Assembly (NCBI GenBank): GCA_002964805.2
Contig: PUDQ02000113.1
Coordinates: 124,001-188,000, forward strand
Source: Trametes villosa
Lineage: Eukaryota > Basidiomycota > Agaricomycetes > Polyporales > Polyporaceae
Direction of reading: 5' to 3'
Length of the DNA: 64,000 nt
Part shown: positions 61,323-64,000 of the stretch, piece after piece
Layout: each line of letters starts with the position of its first letter
Position numbering within the stretch: position 1 is the first letter of the stretch
Position numbers and translations under genes: made by a program
The notes under the pieces: model-generated
Database searches by the model: none
What the model was told of the DNA's origin: nothing
The model's input: only the letters and a program-made list of their open reading frames with translations

Positions 61323-62979
61323 TTACAATCTTCGCTTCTTGTTGCGTGCCTCCGCAAGCTCTTCGAGCATCTTCCTCTTGTCCTTCGCAGGCGACTGTGA
61401 ATATGACGGCGTGCGCTGCGTTGGCGCTGCAGGTGTATGCGGCGGCGGAGGTGTGCCAGGCTGCTCCTCTTCAACGTGATTCGCGGCAACCGGAGCAGGC
61501 AGATCGTTGTCAGTCGTAGAGGGAACGCTAGGGAACAGAGGTCGTAAGTGTCTCTGCTTGTCCGCAGCACCAATGCCGTATACGTACTTGTCATCGGGTG
61601 GCGCTGCTTCGGGGGTTGGACTGGCAACAACATGACGCCTCCGGAGCCTGGACGGCGTTTCGGGAGGGGCATCGAGTGGCTCAGGAGTGCTATAGCGGGA
61701 TTTCTCGGGGGCCGGTTCAGATGCAGTAGTACTATAAACGCATGGTTAACTACGTGGATAACTCATGTACCTCTCTAGCGGGGCTACTAAACGCACCTGC
61801 TCTCTTCCGGGTCGTCGTCGATGAAATCTTCGGCGTCTTCTTCCTCCGTCGTGTCCTCTTCTCTTCGCACATCCATCCGGGCCCACTGTCTGGCCACATC
61901 GAGGAGCGCATCCCATTGCTCCGAGGCGGTATGTTCTATGAGTTCAGCTTCATCTCTCGAGCATACCGCTCGGCAGTGCGGGCAGGTAATCAGCTCGGCT
62001 TCGCCGTCGGACTTCGACTCCAGCTTGCGCACACAGCCGTCGCAGTAAGTATGCTGGCATGGTAGGCTGAGGGTCACTCATCAGTCGATTTGCAAAACAC
62101 GAGGTAATAGCAAGGCCTTCTGCCTCTTACCTTCGACTTTTCTTCGGCTCCAAGGGCTCCGTGCAAATGGCGCACTCCTCGTTTTCCGCCAGGGAGTTCT
62201 CGAGCATGAGATCATGAAACCTGCGGAGGATCTGACACACCGTCAGCATGGCCGACAGCTACCAGACAACGGATGGGTCTTACCTTGCGCATCTTATGGG
62301 CGGAGTCCCCGACTTCGAAGTCGGCTACGTCCACTAGATCTTCAGCCTCAGTTTTGAGCTCCTTCATGCTCAGCTAACCCAAGGAAGGAGATTCCCGTCA
62401 GCGACGTCGATCTTCTTGAAAGTAGACAACACGCTGGATGTTTACTTGGTGCACCCTCTTCCTGTACTTCTCGTTGGACTGGAAAGCATCGTATAGGGCA
62501 GACGGTACTTAGTAATACTCGTATACGTAGCCTATACGGGTACGGTATCACCTTCTCAAGTCTTCGCACTTGCTTCGTTAACTGAACTACTTGACTCCTG
62601 AGTTCGCCTGCGGTCGCCGGCGCAGCCCTCTTGCTCCTCCTGGGTTGAAGAGGAGCGTCGTCCGCTTCGATAACACGGTCCAGCCTGCTTTCGAGGGCCT
62701 TCACCTTCTTCCGAAGGGTATTGTTCTCGCGTTCGAGCTCCTTTACTCCTCCGAGGGCTCGCGTGAGCAATCTCTGGGGTACACCATTAGCGATTCGCTT
62801 CCTGAGACACACAAGGCCCAACATACCTCCAGTGTCGTCTCTTCGGGCGACCGTCTTGGTTCGTGTTTCTCGGCCTGAGGCTGCGGGTTATCAATCGACT
62901 CGTTGTCAGTGAGGTCGTCTAGTGTACGCTTGCTGGAGGATGGCTGGGCGTTTCCGCCAGAACGCGTAACGGGGGCCAT
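61323..62979 (-). CDS. Coiled-coil RING-finger protein (probable E3 ubiquitin ligase)
   Basis: The start at 62979 (MAPVTRSGGNAQPSSSKRT) leads through an acidic linker to a coiled coil: LGGVKELERENNTLRKKVKA and LRSQVVQLTKQVRRLEK. A helical region follows (MKELKTEAEDLVDVADFEVG), then the RING: ENEECAICTEPLEPKKSK with LPCQHTYCDGCVRKLES and ITCPHCRAVCSRDE, a C3HC4 arrangement. After the RING is an acidic stretch (REEDTTEEEDAEDFIDDDPE), then a Pro/Thr-rich tail ending LAEARNKKRRL, a possible nuclear signal. Eight or so short exons are needed. RINGs of this type recruit E2 enzymes; the target cannot be inferred. It is convergent with the amidohydrolase, with only 77 nt between stop codons, so the two 3'UTRs probably overlap. 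Confidence 0.82.
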
Positions 62980-63033
62980 GGTTGCAGGATGCAAGATGTA
63001 CTCAAGGCCGTGGAATGCAGCGGTTTGAATAAT

Positions 63034-63041
63034 AATAAAAA
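63034..63041 (-). terminator. Probable Pol III terminator of tRNA-His
   Basis: Transcribing the minus strand past the tRNA 3' end, the sequence reads GCTTTTTATTATTATT, giving a run of five T. It starts roughly 12-15 nt beyond the mature 3' end, an ordinary distance for RNA polymerase III termination. Confidence 0.6.
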
Positions 63042-63052
63042 GCAACGCGCAG

Positions 63053-63135
63053 TGTCCCGGGCAGGAGTCGAGCCTGCGTCTTCACGGAATTGTGTGAACC
63101 ACAACGTGATGATCTAACCACTAATCGACAGGGAC
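63053..63135 (-). tRNA. tRNA-His (GTG) with an 11-nt intron
   Basis: On the minus strand a cloverleaf can be drawn. The acceptor is GTCCCTG paired with CCGGGAC, with one T-C mismatch and discriminator A. The D arm contains AGTGGTTAG (A box). The anticodon stem is TCACG/CGTGA. The loop starts TTGTGG with anticodon GTG, followed by an 11-nt insertion (TTCACACAATT) after position 37. The T arm is GCAGG/CCTGC around CTCGACT (B box). The intron's CAC can pair with the anticodon GTG, as in other nuclear tRNA introns. A T-rich run (plus-strand poly-A at about 63034-63041, so TTTT on the minus strand) follows the 3' end as a Pol III terminator. Histidine tRNA gets its extra 5' G after transcription. 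Boundaries may be off by one base. Confidence 0.85.
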
Positions 63136-63235
63136 CGGAGGTTCTTGCCAAAGATCAACTATATGACCAGCAGTGCACGCATTGTCCTGATAGCCCCAAG
63201 TCGCGATCGCGTCGAGCACCCGGGTCCCGCCAAAC

Positions 63236-64000
63236 ATGAGCTCGCTCTCGTCCGTGAACATCACCATCCTGGGCAGCGCGTCCGCGCAGCCCTCCTCGAC
63301 GCGCAACCACTCCGCGCTCGCGCTGCGCCTCGACGGCGATGTCTGGCTCTTCGACTGCGGCGAGGCGACCCAGCACCAGATCCAGAAGTCCGCCGTGAAG
63401 ATGGGCAGGATCCAGAAGATATTCATCACGCACACGCACGGTCGGTAATCGCTCTCAACCACCCTCGACGTTGGAGCGGACCCCTGATGGTCGTGTGTAT
63501 CGGCCAGGCGACCATATTTTTGGCTTGCTGCCTGTGCTCGCGGGGCGGCTGAACGGCGCGGGAGGGACCATTGACGGCGTGGAGGACCCCCGCGCGAACA
63601 CATCCGTGCCGCCGGAAGACGTACCAGTCAGTGCACATCCGCTGCAATATCCCTGAAGATCGCAGTGCCATGCTGAACGTCCACGAACAGCCCCTGGAGA
63701 TCTACGGCCCCTTAGGCACGCGCGCATACGTCCGCCACGGACTCACATACACGCACACGCTGCTCGGCGCGCCCTACGTCGTGCACGAGCTCCGGCTCCC
63801 TTCGGACCCGCAGGACGGCGACTACACCACGCACCCGCCGCACCCATACGAGCGCCCCGGGCGCAACATCCTGCAGACGGAGGGGGTGTGGCCCGATATC
63901 TACGCGGGCGCGCTCGTGGCGGTGTCCGCGGCGCCGATCCTGCACTCGGTGCCGTGCGTGGGGTACGTCGTGCGCGAGCTGCCCGTGCCGGGGAAGATGG
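63236..64000 (+). CDS. tRNase Z short form (ELAC1-like), 3' end outside window
   Basis: The start at 63236 opens [20 protein letters not shown], followed by [20 protein letters not shown] and the zinc-binding motif [14 protein letters not shown] (HxHxDH) of the metallo-beta-lactamase fold. An intron splits the motif between the two halves of the Gly codon before DH. Later exons give [20 protein letters not shown] and [14 protein letters not shown], and the window ends within the body. Starting close to the beta-lactamase domain, without a long N-terminal half, points to the short (ELAC1/tRNase Z-S) class, which cleaves tRNA 3' trailers. One junction is open: after [10 protein letters not shown] a GTGGAG donor with the ACCAG acceptor gives [15 protein letters not shown], while reading on gives [15 protein letters not shown] and needs another intron. 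Confidence 0.85.

Overview
The window is nuclear DNA of a filamentous basidiomycete, most likely an Agaricomycete. Genes are broken by many short GT-AG introns (about 45-70 nt), exons are GC-rich, intergenic gaps are short, and the gene set is typical of that group: a CNBP-type zinc-knuckle protein, a JARID1/KDM5 demethylase with JmjN-ARID-PHD-JmjC-C5HC2-PLU1-PHD order, a Uds1 coiled-coil protein and an AMN1-like LRR protein. The species-level guess is inference only.

Layout. 0-10 kb (all minus strand): the 5' end of a UBE2O-type E2 gene, a STIMATE/TMEM110 membrane protein, a 905-aa Uds1 coiled-coil protein and the GPI-inositol deacylase BST1/PGAP1. 10-20 kb: a CorA/Mnr2-type Mg2+ transporter (+), then a large KDM5 histone demethylase (-). 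20-25 kb: a 14-3-3 protein and a peptidase S28 secreted serine protease (both -). 25-31 kb: a gene-poor gap, an unrecognised TM/coiled-coil/disordered protein (-) and, head to head with it, COQ10 (+). 31-37 kb: two gene-poor stretches flanking a six-knuckle CNBP/GIS2-like gene (-). 37-42 kb: an aromatic/aminoadipate aminotransferase and a Reb1/TTF1-like Myb protein (both +). 42-53 kb: two RhoGEF-type proteins transcribed toward each other. 53-57 kb: an AMN1-like LRR gene (-) whose last intron is 1,186 nt, about twenty times the local norm, and a small membrane protein (+). 57-64 kb: an amidohydrolase (+), a RING-finger protein (-), an intron-containing tRNA-His (-) and the start of a short-form tRNase Z gene (+).

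Most genes are conserved eukaryotic housekeeping or signalling genes, and no biosynthetic cluster, defence island or intact transposon is visible. Gene models were built by joining exons at GT-AG sites. Where I list every exon, the joined reading frame closes exactly. The 5' end of the coiled-coil gene at 26968-30125, one BST1 junction near 8235-8280 and one tRNase Z junction remain open.

I did not find a convincing new molecular system. The best leads are the oversized intron with foreign-looking content, the tRNA-His gene lying between the RING gene and the gene for a tRNA 3'-processing enzyme, and the two large gene-poor islands.
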